Positions 16,809-24,977 of a DNA stretch of 64,000 nucleotides are shown here, piece after piece. The notes beneath the pieces are model-generated. The model was not told where the DNA came from, made no database searches, and saw nothing but the letters and a program-made list of their open reading frames with translations. Source of the DNA: Sphingomonas sp. (GTDB lineage: Bacteria; Pseudomonadota; Alphaproteobacteria; Sphingomonadales; Sphingomonadaceae); the NCBI RefSeq assembly GCF_030145815.1, contig NZ_JAIXHL010000007.1:62001-126000 (forward strand), written 5' to 3'. The number at the start of each line of letters is the position of its first letter. Position 1 is the stretch's first letter. The translations under genes were made by a program, and so were the position numbers.

Positions 16809-17254
16809 CCAATCCCCAAATCCCCCGGCCCGAAGGCATGCGGCAACAGATCGCTCAACCGGTGCGTCTCATACGCGTCGCCCTCAGCCCCAGCGCAGAA
16901 CACCGCAAGATCGCGCCCGCCCAGCTGCGCCGCCTCGTTCAGCACCTGACGACACCGCCCGCACGGACGGATCGGGTCGCTGCCCTGCGCCACGCCGTCG
17001 GTCATCATGCCGCCGATGATCCCAACCGCGACCACCTCGCGCAGCCGTCCTTCGGCATTCGCCTTCGCCGTCGCAACCGTCTCGGCGCACAGCGACAGGC
17101 CGTAGCTCGCATTCTCGAAATTGCAGCCCGTCACGATGCTGCCATCGGTCATCAACAGCGCCGCACCGACCGCGAAGTTGGAATAGGGCGCATGCGCATT
17201 GCGCGCGGCGTCGCGTGCGGCGGCGATCAGGCGGGGGGCTTCGGTGTCGGTCAT
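16805..17254 (-). CDS. cdd: Cytidine deaminase
   Basis: A 149-aa tetrameric-type cytidine deaminase of pyrimidine salvage. The zinc site is visible: CAE in SYGLSLCAETVA, with the catalytic Glu, and PCGRCRQVL with the two other zinc cysteines. The substrate region NFAVGAALL..TGCNFENAS is conserved. The ATG at 17254 overlaps the stop of the GH25-fold gene, so it is the third gene of a UPF0262-GH25-cdd operon. Confidence 0.93.
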   Translation of the reverse strand: MTDTEAPRLIAAARDAARNAHAPYSNFAVGAALLMTDGSIVTGCNFENASYGLSLCAETVATAKANAEGRLREVVAVGIIGGMMTDGVAQGSDPIRPCGRCRQVLNEAAQLGGRDLAVFCAGAEGDAYETHRLSDLLPHAFGPGDLGIG

Positions 17255-17925
17255 GGGGCGATAACGTTCCAGTTTACGGGGCGCTCGGCCCCTTCGATGC
17301 GGCGGATGGTGCTGGCCTGCCACAGCCGCCACGGGCGGGCGGAATAGGCCGGCGGAAAGAACATGCCGGTGCTCCACAGCGGCCGATCGATCGCGCCGCT
17401 CACCTGATAATGCGCTTCGAAATCCGGGCTGATGCGCAGGATCACCGGCTTGCCGCTATGCGTCTCGATCGTCGCGGCGAGCTGGCGCAGCTCGACCAGC
17501 ACCACGTCGCGCTCGGGCCGGGCGGGGCAATCGTCGCGGAACGCCAGATCGATCGCCACCGGCAGCGCATCGGCATCGCGCGGCACGGTCGCGGTGAAGT
17601 TCCCTGCCTGATCGCTCGCCAGCTGGCACAAGGAGAATGCGTGCAGCGCTCCGCGCCGGATCCCCGCCTCGTAAATCCCCGCCCAGTTTTCCGCGAACAG
17701 CGCGTCGCGCACATCGGCGCCCACGGTCGCGCGGGCATAGGCGAAATCGAGATTGCTGCTGCGCGCGGTGAACCAGTCGATCTTCCCCGCTTCGTCCGAC
17801 ACGTCGATGCCCTGCTGCGCATAGTCGCTGCGCGCCGGGGCCCAGGCAATCGCCCACATCCACGCGCACACGCCGACCAGCGCCAGCGCCAGGATGACCC
17901 CGCCCCAGATGCGCAATGCCTTCAT
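17251..17925 (-). CDS. GH25 (lysozyme) fold protein, probably catalytically degenerate
   Basis: A 224-aa protein anchored by an N-terminal helix (about 5-30). The GH25 barrel signatures are QGIDVSDEAGKIDW with Asp41, FAYARATVGADVRDALFAENW, GALHAFSLC and LPVAIDLAFRDDC. In active family members the last motif reads D-x-E; here it is Asp126-Leu127-Ala128, so the catalytic Glu is absent. It may bind peptidoglycan without cutting it. Overlapping start and stop codons couple it to UPF0262 upstream and cdd downstream. Confidence 0.75.
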   Translation of the reverse strand: MKALRIWGGVILALALVGVCAWMWAIAWAPARSDYAQQGIDVSDEAGKIDWFTARSSNLDFAYARATVGADVRDALFAENWAGIYEAGIRRGALHAFSLCQLASDQAGNFTATVPRDADALPVAIDLAFRDDCPARPERDVVLVELRQLAATIETHSGKPVILRISPDFEAHYQVSGAIDRPLWSTGMFFPPAYSARPWRLWQASTIRRIEGAERPVNWNVIAP

Positions 17926-18404
17926 GCCTTGATATGGAGCACGCAGATCAGCGTGAACAAGCGCCGCGCGGTCGCGTGATCGACCGCGATCTTGCCGTCG
18001 AGCCGCTCCATCAACAGCCGCGCGGCATCGTCGTGAATGCCGCGCCGCGCCATGTCGATCGTCTCGATCTGTGTCGGCGTCGCGCTGCGGATCGCCTGGA
18101 AATAGCTGTCGCAGATCGCGAAATAATCGCAAATCGGGCGGCGGAATGCGGCGAGGCTCAGGATCAGCCTCTCCAGCGCGCTGTCATCCTCCCGCTTGAT
18201 GTCCAGCTGCAACCGCCCCTCCGGCACCGACAGCGCGATGCGGTACGGCCCGGCATAGCCATCGGGATAGGCGCGTTGCGGCGCGAAGCTGTTCTCCTCG
18301 ATCAGGTCGAAGATCGCGATCCGCCGCTCCTGTTCGATATCCGCCGAGCGCCACAGGATCGTGCGCTCGTCCAGCGTGACGTCGATGATCCGGGGGTCGG
18401 CCAT
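17922..18404 (-). CDS. UPF0262 family protein
   Basis: A 160-aa protein of the UPF0262 family, confined mainly to alphaproteobacteria. Recognisable blocks are IIDVTLDERTILWRSADIEQER, IFDLIEENSFAP and the C-terminal IETIDMARRGIHDDAARLL. No function is known. It starts the operon with the GH25-fold and cdd genes and diverges from dnaB. Confidence 0.88.
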   Translation of the reverse strand: MADPRIIDVTLDERTILWRSADIEQERRIAIFDLIEENSFAPQRAYPDGYAGPYRIALSVPEGRLQLDIKREDDSALERLILSLAAFRRPICDYFAICDSYFQAIRSATPTQIETIDMARRGIHDDAARLLMERLDGKIAVDHATARRLFTLICVLHIKA

Positions 18405-18497
18405 GCTGTGCCACTACCGGGCGCGCGGGTGTCTCGTCCACAGGATAAACAGGCTGTGGCGGGTTGAGCCGCGGCGGCGGGAGTGGGAAAGGGGGAT

Positions 18498-20012
18498 ATG
18501 GCCACGCTTGCTTCGATTCCCCCCGCCCCGGCGGATGCCGCCCCGCGCCTGCCCCAGAATGTGGAGGCGGAGGCGGCGCTGCTCGGCGCGATGATGATCG
18601 ACAACCGGCTTGCCGACGACATCGTCGAAGTGCTGCAGGACCAGCATTTCTTCGAGCCGGTCCACGGTCGCATCTTCAAAGCGATCAAGACGCTGCGCAA
18701 GCAGGACATGCTGGCGACGCCGGTGACGCTCAAGCCCTTGTTCGAAAAGGACGAGGGGATGGCGAGCCTGGGCGGTCCCGGGTACCTCGCCCAGTTGACC
18801 GGATCGGGCGCGGGCCTGATCGGCGCGCGGCAATTCGCGCGGCAGATCTACGACCTTGCCCTGCTGCGCGAGCTGGTGACGGTCGGCCGCAACATGGTGG
18901 AGAAGGCGCTCGACACCAGCGAGGACGTCAACCCGCGCGAACAAATCGACCGCGCCGAAGAGGCATTGTTCAAGGTCGCGGCCGATGGCGGCACCGCCAA
19001 CACCGTCAAATCCTTCAACGAAGCGACCAAGATCGCGCTCGAAAACGCCAAGCGCGCGCAGAGCGCGGGCGGCGGCGTCGCGGGCGTCACCACCGGCTTC
19101 GATTCGGTCAACGGCCGCATCGGCGGCCTGCACCACAGCGATCTCATCATCCTTGCCGGCCGTCCCGGCATGGGCAAGACCTCGCTCGCCACCAACATCG
19201 CCTACAACGCCGCGCGGCGGATGATGGACGATATCCGCCTCGGCATCAGCCCCAAGGAATCGATCGGCGCCAAGGTCGCCTTCTTCAGCCTCGAAATGTC
19301 GGCGGATCAGCTGGCGCTGCGTATCCTGTCCGAAAGCTCGCGCATCGCATCGGAAGCGCTGCGCATGGGCAATATCAGCAAGGCCGAGTTCGCCCAGCTG
19401 GCGCAGGCGGCGGCCGATCTCGAACAGCTGCCGCTCTATATCGACGATACCGCGGGTCTTACGATCAGCGCGCTGCACAGCCGCGTGCGCCGCCTCCAGT
19501 CCAAGCATGACGGCGAACTCGGCCTCGTCATCGTCGATTATCTTCAGCTGCTTCAGGGCAGCGGTAACAACCGCGACGGCAACCGCGTTCAGGAAATCTC
19601 GGAAATCAGCCGCGGCCTTAAGACGCTGGCGAAAGACATCAACGTGCCCGTCATCGCGCTGTCGCAGCTGAGCCGCGCGGTCGAAAGCCGTGAGGACAAG
19701 CGCCCGATGCTGTCGGATCTACGCGAATCGGGCTCGATCGAGCAGGACGCCGACATGGTGTGGTTCGTGTTCCGCGAGGATTATTACGTTGCCGCCCGCG
19801 AGCCCAAGCGCCCGCGCGAAGGCGACGATCCCAAGACGTTCGAGGATCACGCCAAATGGGCGCTCGAAATGGAGCGTGTCTTCGGCCTTGCCGAACTGAT
19901 CATCGCCAAACAGCGCCACGGCGCGACCGGCAAGGTGCTGCTGAGCTTCGAATCGAGCTTCACGCGGTTCAGCGACTATGCCGGCAACATGGTGGCCGAG
20001 CCGTACGAATAA
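18498..20012 (+). CDS. dnaB: Replicative DNA helicase
   Basis: A 504-aa hexameric helicase that unwinds DNA at the replication fork. An N-terminal primase-interaction domain (PQNVEAEAALLGAMMID) is joined by a linker to a RecA-like domain with Walker A GRPGMGKTS (about residue 220), FFSLEMSADQLALRIL, Walker B LGLVIVDYLQLL and SQLSRAVESREDKRPMLSDL. As in other alphaproteobacteria there is a short insertion after the Walker A strand (MDDIRLGISPKESIGAK). AAAGGGGG precedes ATG 18498. No intein. Confidence 0.96.
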   Translation: MATLASIPPAPADAAPRLPQNVEAEAALLGAMMIDNRLADDIVEVLQDQHFFEPVHGRIFKAIKTLRKQDMLATPVTLKPLFEKDEGMASLGGPGYLAQLTGSGAGLIGARQFARQIYDLALLRELVTVGRNMVEKALDTSEDVNPREQIDRAEEALFKVAADGGTANTVKSFNEATKIALENAKRAQSAGGGVAGVTTGFDSVNGRIGGLHHSDLIILAGRPGMGKTSLATNIAYNAARRMMDDIRLGISPKESIGAKVAFFSLEMSADQLALRILSESSRIASEALRMGNISKAEFAQLAQAAADLEQLPLYIDDTAGLTISALHSRVRRLQSKHDGELGLVIVDYLQLLQGSGNNRDGNRVQEISEISRGLKTLAKDINVPVIALSQLSRAVESREDKRPMLSDLRESGSIEQDADMVWFVFREDYYVAAREPKRPREGDDPKTFEDHAKWALEMERVFGLAELIIAKQRHGATGKVLLSFESSFTRFSDYAGNMVAEPYE

Positions 20013-20030
20013 GGCCCGGCCCCCGGTCGT

Positions 20031-20882
20031 TCAGAACCGCTGGTGCCGCGCTCCGTCGATCGTGTCGCAATCGCCGCGGAAGCGATAGCTGGACAGGCCC
20101 TGGATGTTGATCCGCCCGCTGCGGCGATCGATCGTCAGGCGCGGCTTGTTCATCCCATTCAGGCGATAGGTCGCGCGGATCTGGCCGCGGTCGGTGTAGA
20201 CGTCGTTCAGATCCCACCATCCGTCGCGGTTGGTGCCGCCCGAATGGATCGGCGGAATCAGCGATCGCGGCAGGCGAATGCGTCCGCCGCCATCCCACAG
20301 CTGGATCATCACTGACGCATCGAATTGTTGGCGGGTCAGTTCGGTGCGGTTGCCGAAATCATAGCGTCCGCTGTCCCAGTTCCACTGCCAGCCATAGCGG
20401 GTCGCCACTGCGGGCTTTTGTCCCTCTCCAAAGCATACGAGGCCGAGTGAGATCGGGCGTCCGCCGGGCCAGCCGCCGGGGCCACCGGGGTCGCCTGCAC
20501 CCGGACGATCCGGACGACCGGGGCGGTCGTCATCCCAGCCGGGTCGGCCCGGCCGGTCAGGCCGGTCGGGTCGCCCGCCGTCCGCCTGCTGGCGGCAATC
20601 GGGTGCAGGCGCAGTGACAATCGAGTCATACCGCCCGTCTACCGTGGCGATCGAGACGCAAAGGCGGCGATCGGCATTCCACCAATAGGCCCATTTGCGG
20701 TCGTCGCCGGTCTGGCTTCGGACGAAGCTATAGCCGCGCCGCTGCAACTCGCCCTCCGCCTGTCCGGCGCGCGCACCGACCATGTCGCGCAGGTCATAGG
20801 GGGTGTTCTGGGCATGAGCCGCGCTGCCCAGGGCAAGCGTTGCGACCAATGCCGCGGCGGTTATGGGGGTGGTCCTTCGCAT
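20031..20882 (-). CDS. Secreted protein with Arg-Pro-Asp/Gly low-complexity middle
   Basis: A 283-aa exported protein with a Sec signal (RRTTPITAAALVATLALGSAAHAQ). An N-terminal domain (DLRDMVGARAGQAEGELQRRGY) is followed by a repetitive tract of PDRPGRPG-like units (about 107-150), then a C-terminal domain with NRDGWWDLNDVYTDRG and a final IDGARHQRF. Proteins with this N-domain are common in sphingomonads, with no known function. GAGGAGA precedes the ATG at 20882. Confidence 0.7.
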   Translation of the reverse strand: MRRTTPITAAALVATLALGSAAHAQNTPYDLRDMVGARAGQAEGELQRRGYSFVRSQTGDDRKWAYWWNADRRLCVSIATVDGRYDSIVTAPAPDCRQQADGGRPDRPDRPGRPGWDDDRPGRPDRPGAGDPGGPGGWPGGRPISLGLVCFGEGQKPAVATRYGWQWNWDSGRYDFGNRTELTRQQFDASVMIQLWDGGGRIRLPRSLIPPIHSGGTNRDGWWDLNDVYTDRGQIRATYRLNGMNKPRLTIDRRSGRINIQGLSSYRFRGDCDTIDGARHQRF

Positions 20883-20991
20883 CGAAAGTCTCCTCAATGA
20901 ACGGGGACGAATGCTTCAACCTTGTCGAGTCGCGCCGATCGGGCGCATGGTCAGGCTAGGAGCATATCGGGCTCCCCGAAAGGTGCCGTCG

Positions 20992-21663
20992 ATGCATTTC
21001 ATGAGCCTGCTCAAATCCTTGGACGATCTCCTTTACGAAGTGATGTCGTGGCTGGTGTTCTATCCGCTAACCCTGTGGCGGGTGCTGCGCCGTCCGCTGG
21101 TGATGATGGACTATTCCGATCGCGAACTGAACCAGAACGCCGCGGAGCAATATACCGATACGCTGACTCCGCCCCTGTTTCTGCTCGTCTCGCTGCTGCT
21201 GTCGCACGCGATCGAGCTCGCTTTCGTCGGCGACAATATTCTGGTGCGCAGCAACCACGGTCTGGCCGCGCTGGTGAAGGACGATACCAGCCTGGTCATC
21301 CTGCGCCTCGTGGTGTTCAGCGTCTTTCCGCTGATGTTCGCGGTGCGACTGGTGCGCGCCCAGCGCAAGCGTCTGACGCGGGAGTCGCTGCGTCCGGCCT
21401 TTTATGCGCAATGCTATGCCGCCGCGCCGTTCGCGCTGCTGATCGGGATCGGCACGTTGCTGACGACCGTGCATCGGGTCGACTGGGCAATGCCGCTGGG
21501 TCTGGGGATCACCGCGGCAACGTTATTCATTTACCTCATGGTGCAGGCGCGCTGGTTCGCCGAACATCTTCAGCGCTCGTTGATCGCTGGTCTGGGTCAG
21601 GCGGCGATCGCCATGAGCGCGAGCATGCTGATGATCCTGCTGGTCGCTCCGCTGTTCGCCTGA
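20992..21663 (+). CDS. Multi-pass inner-membrane protein
   Basis: A 223-aa protein with about five membrane helices (for example PPLFLLVSLLLSHAIELAF, ILRLVVFSVFPLMFAVRLV, AAPFALLIGIGTLLTTV, LGLGITAATLFIYLMVQ, AIAMSASMLMILLVAPLF). It may be a Yip1-like or permease-type protein, but there are no catalytic or transport motifs to name a role. ATG 20992 was chosen because AAAGG lies upstream and the sequence before it is not protein-like. Confidence 0.65.
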   Translation: MHFMSLLKSLDDLLYEVMSWLVFYPLTLWRVLRRPLVMMDYSDRELNQNAAEQYTDTLTPPLFLLVSLLLSHAIELAFVGDNILVRSNHGLAALVKDDTSLVILRLVVFSVFPLMFAVRLVRAQRKRLTRESLRPAFYAQCYAAAPFALLIGIGTLLTTVHRVDWAMPLGLGITAATLFIYLMVQARWFAEHLQRSLIAGLGQAAIAMSASMLMILLVAPLFA

Positions 21664-21667
21664 GCGA

Positions 21668-22438
21668 TCAAAACACCGGCAGATCCGGGTCCCCATCCGC
21701 CACCGGCGTATGGATGCCACACTCGGTCTTGTCCCAGCCGACCCAGCGGCCCGATCGCGGGTCTTCGCCCGGCTTCACCTTGCTGGTGCAGGGCGCGCAG
21801 CCGATCGACAGATAGCCTTGCGACTCCAGCGGGTGGCGGGGCAGGTCGTGCGCGGCGAAATAGACTTCGATATCCGCCTTGGTCCAGTCGGCGAGCGGGT
21901 TGACCTTGAGCTTGCCCGCCGCGTCGACCTCGAACCGGGGAAGGGCGTTGCGGGTGCTCGCCTGAAACGCCTTGCGCCCGGTGATGCTCGCGTCGAACCC
22001 CGCCATCGCGGCGTCGAGCGGGATCACCTTGCGGATCTCGCAGCAGCCATCGGGGTCATAGGACCAGCGCAGGCCGCTGCCGTCCTTCTTCGCCAGCAAT
22101 TCCGGGTCGGGCGTCAGTACACGCAACCCGGTCAGCCCCAGCCGCTCGACCAGCGTGTCGCGATAGGCCAGCGTCTCGGGAAAATGCTTGCCGGTGTCGA
22201 GGAACAGCACCGGCACCGCCGGATCGATCGACGCCACCAGATGCAACAGCGCCGCGCTCTCCGCGCCGAACGACGACACCAGCGCGACATCGCCGACCAT
22301 CGCTTCGGTCAGCACGGTGCGCAGCATCTCCTCCGTCGGCACGCCACGGAACAGATTGTTCAGCCGGATCGCGTCGCGCTCGCCGAAACGCGGCGTCAGG
22401 TCGATCCGGTCGATCTTGCGGGCAGCCACGTTAGCCAT
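21668..22438 (-). CDS. cysH: Phosphoadenylyl/adenylyl-sulfate reductase
   Basis: A 256-aa thioredoxin-dependent enzyme that reduces activated sulfate to sulfite. The PP-loop segment VALVSSFGAESAALLHL is followed by FLDTGKHFPETLAYRD. It has two cysteine pairs (DGCCEIRK and IGCAPCTSKV) besides the catalytic Cys in KTECGIH. The paired cysteines indicate the [4Fe-4S] type that usually prefers APS over PAPS. It is the last gene of the cobA-DUF2849-cysI-DUF934-cysH operon and overlaps the DUF934 gene by 8 bases. Confidence 0.93.
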   Translation of the reverse strand: MANVAARKIDRIDLTPRFGERDAIRLNNLFRGVPTEEMLRTVLTEAMVGDVALVSSFGAESAALLHLVASIDPAVPVLFLDTGKHFPETLAYRDTLVERLGLTGLRVLTPDPELLAKKDGSGLRWSYDPDGCCEIRKVIPLDAAMAGFDASITGRKAFQASTRNALPRFEVDAAGKLKVNPLADWTKADIEVYFAAHDLPRHPLESQGYLSIGCAPCTSKVKPGEDPRSGRWVGWDKTECGIHTPVADGDPDLPVF

Positions 22439-22856
22439 GCCGCCGTTTCCAGACCGGCACCTGGCCGTCCGCCGCGATCTGATAGACATGATCGTAGCGC
22501 GCCAGCGCCGCGGCCAGCACCGCCTCGTCGACCGGGGCTTCGGGCGCGAAACTGTCGAAGCCGCAGCGGCGCATCAACGGGATCTGGTCGACCAGCACAT
22601 CGCCCTGCGCGCGCAATTCGCCGGTATAGCCCGCCTCGCGCAGGATGCGGCCCGCCGAATAACCGCGCCCGTCGCGGAACTTGGGGAAGCTCACCTCGAC
22701 CAGCGACAGCCGGTCGAGATGCGGGATCAGCGCGCGCGCATCCTCGCTGGATTCAAGGCGTACGGCGGTCGCATTGGACTGACCGAGGAATGCGTCGAGC
22801 GTCACCGCCGGTTCGTCATGCGGTTCGTCGGTGCGGAAGCGGAGTGATACGGTCAT
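22431..22856 (-). CDS. DUF934 protein of the sulfite reduction operon
   Basis: A 141-aa protein of family DUF934, nearly always found next to cysI/cysH in alpha- and betaproteobacteria. Signature blocks are LVEVSFPKFRDGRGYSAGRIL, GYTGELRAQGDVLVDQIPLMRRCGFDSF and ARYDHVYQ. It probably helps sulfite reductase, possibly as an electron donor partner, but the role is unproven. ATG 22856 was chosen; an in-frame TTG lies two codons upstream. Confidence 0.88.
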   Translation of the reverse strand: MTVSLRFRTDEPHDEPAVTLDAFLGQSNATAVRLESSEDARALIPHLDRLSLVEVSFPKFRDGRGYSAGRILREAGYTGELRAQGDVLVDQIPLMRRCGFDSFAPEAPVDEAVLAAALARYDHVYQIAADGQVPVWKRRHG

Positions 22857-22866
22857 ACCCAAATCT

Positions 22867-22950
22867 CCGTCGCCCCGGCGCAGGCCGGGGCCGCCACAAG
22901 GCGGGCGATCGCGTCGAACTGGGCGGCCCCGGCCTGCGCCGGGGCGACGG
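22867..22950. repeat. 29-bp inverted repeat in the cysI-DUF934 gap
   Basis: Arms 22867-22895 and 22922-22950 are perfect inverted copies (CCGTCGCCCCGGCGCAGG, then CCGGGGCCGCC) around a 26-base loop. The element fills nearly the whole intercistronic gap. The same repeat fills the gap upstream of cysI. Confidence 0.9.
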
Positions 22951-22955
22951 GATTG

Positions 22956-24587
22956 TTACCCATAGATCGCCTCCTTGAACGGGGCCATGCCGATGCGGCG
23001 ATAGGTGTCGAGGAAGCGTTCGCCCTCCGCGCGTTCGCGCAGATAGACGTCGGTCGCGCGTTCGACTGCGTCGACCACGCCATCCTCGCTGAAGCCGGGA
23101 CCGGTAATCTGGCCGAGCGACACGTCCTCCGCGCCCGATCCACCGAACGACAGCTGGTAGTTTTCGACGCCCTTCTTATCGACGCCCAAAATGCCAATAT
23201 GCCCGGCATGATGGTGGCCGCACGCGTTGATGCAGCCGCTGATCTTAAGCTTCAATTCGCCCAGCTCACGCTGCCGCCCGAGATCGGCGAAGCGTGTCGC
23301 GATCTTCTGTGCCACGGGGATTGAGCGTGCGTTCGCCAGCGAGCAATAATCGAGGCCGGGGCAGGCGATGATGTCGCTGATCAGGTCGAGATTGGCGTCG
23401 GCCAGCTCGACTTCGACCAGTTTCTGCCACACCGCATAGAGGTCCGCCTTGCGCACATGCGGCAGCACGATGTTCTGCGCATGGGTGACACGCAGCTCGT
23501 CGAAGCTGTAGCGCTCGGCCAGCTCCGCCATCGCGTCGATCTGGGCCGAGGATGCATCGCCCGGGATGCCGCCGACCGGCTTCAGGCTAATATTGACGAT
23601 GGCATAGCCCGGTTGCTTGTGCGCGACGACCTGCTGGTCCAGCCACACCGCAAAGTCGGGATCGCTGCGGTCGAGATCATCGCTCAGGCCGGTTTCGAAC
23701 GCCGGATCGGCGAAATGCGCCGCGATCCGGTCGAACTCCGCGCGCGGCGGGTCGATGCCCAGCTTCTTGACCTCGATGAACTCGGCCGCGACCTCTTGCG
23801 CGTATTTGTCCGCGCCGATCTCATGGACCAGGATCTTGATCCGCGCCTTGTACATATTGTCGCGGCGGCCATAGCGATTGTACACGCGCAGGCACGCTTC
23901 CATGTAGGACAGGAAGTCCTCGAACGGCACGAATTCGTTGATCAGCGGCGCGATCATCGGGGTACGCCCCATGCCCCCGCCGACATAGACGGCCACGCCA
24001 TGGCGCCCGTCGCGCTCGACGATCTGCAGCCCGATATCGTGCAGCCGCATCGCCGCGCGATCCTCGTCTGCCGCGATCACCGCGATCTTGAACTTGCGCG
24101 GCAGATAGCTGAATTCGGGGTGGAAGGTGCTCCACTGGCGCAGCAATTCGGCCCAGGGGCGCGGATCGGTCAACTCGTCCGCCGCCGCGCCCGCATATTG
24201 GTCGCTGCTGATGTTGCGGATGCAATTGCCGCTGGTCTGGATCGCATGCATCTCGACCGTCGCCAGCTCGGCGAGGATGTCGGGCGCGTCCTCCAGCTTG
24301 ATCCAGTTATACTGGATGTTCTGGCGGGTGGTGAAATGCCCGTAATCGCGGTCGTACTTGCGCGCGATATGCGCCAGCATCCGCATCTGGCGGCTGTCGA
24401 GCGTGCCATAGGGCACCGCGACGCGCAGCATGTAAGCGTGCAGCTGCAGATACAGGCCGTTCATCAACCTGAGCGGCTTGAACTGGTCCTCGGTGATCTG
24501 CCCCGCCAGGCGGCGGTTCACCTGATCGCGAAACTCCTCGACGCGCGCCGCGACGATGGAGTGGTCGTATTCGTCATATTTGTACAT
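22956..24587 (-). CDS. cysI: Sulfite reductase hemoprotein (siroheme/4Fe-4S)
   Basis: A 543-aa nitrite/sulfite reductase-family protein that reduces sulfite to sulfide with six electrons. The siroheme-[4Fe-4S] cysteines are present as C-x5-C (ACPGLDYCSLA) and C-x3-C (SGCINACGHHH). The two ferredoxin-like substrate domains are visible (YGHFTTRQNIQYNWIKL and RVTHAQNIVLPHVR). Context with cobA and cysH favours sulfite over nitrite. Inverted repeats occupy both intercistronic gaps around it. Confidence 0.94.
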   Translation of the reverse strand: MYKYDEYDHSIVAARVEEFRDQVNRRLAGQITEDQFKPLRLMNGLYLQLHAYMLRVAVPYGTLDSRQMRMLAHIARKYDRDYGHFTTRQNIQYNWIKLEDAPDILAELATVEMHAIQTSGNCIRNISSDQYAGAAADELTDPRPWAELLRQWSTFHPEFSYLPRKFKIAVIAADEDRAAMRLHDIGLQIVERDGRHGVAVYVGGGMGRTPMIAPLINEFVPFEDFLSYMEACLRVYNRYGRRDNMYKARIKILVHEIGADKYAQEVAAEFIEVKKLGIDPPRAEFDRIAAHFADPAFETGLSDDLDRSDPDFAVWLDQQVVAHKQPGYAIVNISLKPVGGIPGDASSAQIDAMAELAERYSFDELRVTHAQNIVLPHVRKADLYAVWQKLVEVELADANLDLISDIIACPGLDYCSLANARSIPVAQKIATRFADLGRQRELGELKLKISGCINACGHHHAGHIGILGVDKKGVENYQLSFGGSGAEDVSLGQITGPGFSEDGVVDAVERATDVYLRERAEGERFLDTYRRIGMAPFKEAIYG

Positions 24588-24596
24588 CGGACTACT

Positions 24597-24672
24597 CCGT
24601 CGCCCCGGCGAAGGCCGGGGCCGCTCCGTGGAGCCGCGAAACATGGCGGCCCCGGCCTGCGCCGGGGCGACG
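24597..24672. repeat. 28-bp inverted repeat upstream of cysI
   Basis: Arms 24597-24624 and 24646-24672 are inverted copies with one mismatch and belong to the same family as 22867-22950 (GTCGCCCCGGCG..GCCGGGGC). It fills the gap between the DUF2849 gene and cysI. Confidence 0.9.
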
Positions 24673-24680
24673 ATGGAAAC

Positions 24681-24977
24681 TCATATCACCCAGCTCCCCG
24701 CATTCGGGTCCGCCGGCTTCAGCGTCAGGTCCGGGCGCACGGTGGGCCCAAGCGCGCGAATGCGGTCCTTGATATGCGCGGGGCGCGGCCCCTCGGGCGT
24801 CGCGGTCGCGTCGATCACATAGGGGCCGTTGACCCGACGCGCGCCTTCCTCGGCCTGCGCGATCGCCTCGCCGCTCTCGCCGACATCCACCGCATCCTCG
24901 ATGTGGCGCGACCAGCCGCTGCCGGTCCACCAGGTCACGTCGCCGGTGGCGAGATCGTTTCCGGTCAGCAATTTCAT
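24681..24977 (-). CDS. DUF2849 family protein
   Basis: A 98-aa protein of DUF2849, found between cobA/cysG and cysI in many alphaproteobacteria. Diagnostic residues are LTGNDLATGDVTWWTGSGW and VNGPYVIDA. It was suggested to assist sulfite reductase, but the function is unknown. Its ATG at 24977 overlaps the cobA stop. Confidence 0.88.
   Translation of the reverse strand: MKLLTGNDLATGDVTWWTGSGWSRHIEDAVDVGESGEAIAQAEEGARRVNGPYVIDATATPEGPRPAHIKDRIRALGPTVRPDLTLKPADPNAGSWVI

Noticed and set aside
22956..24587. Nitrite reductase instead of sulfite reductase
   Set aside because: Both share the siroheme motif, but linkage with cobA, DUF2849, DUF934 and cysH favours sulfite.
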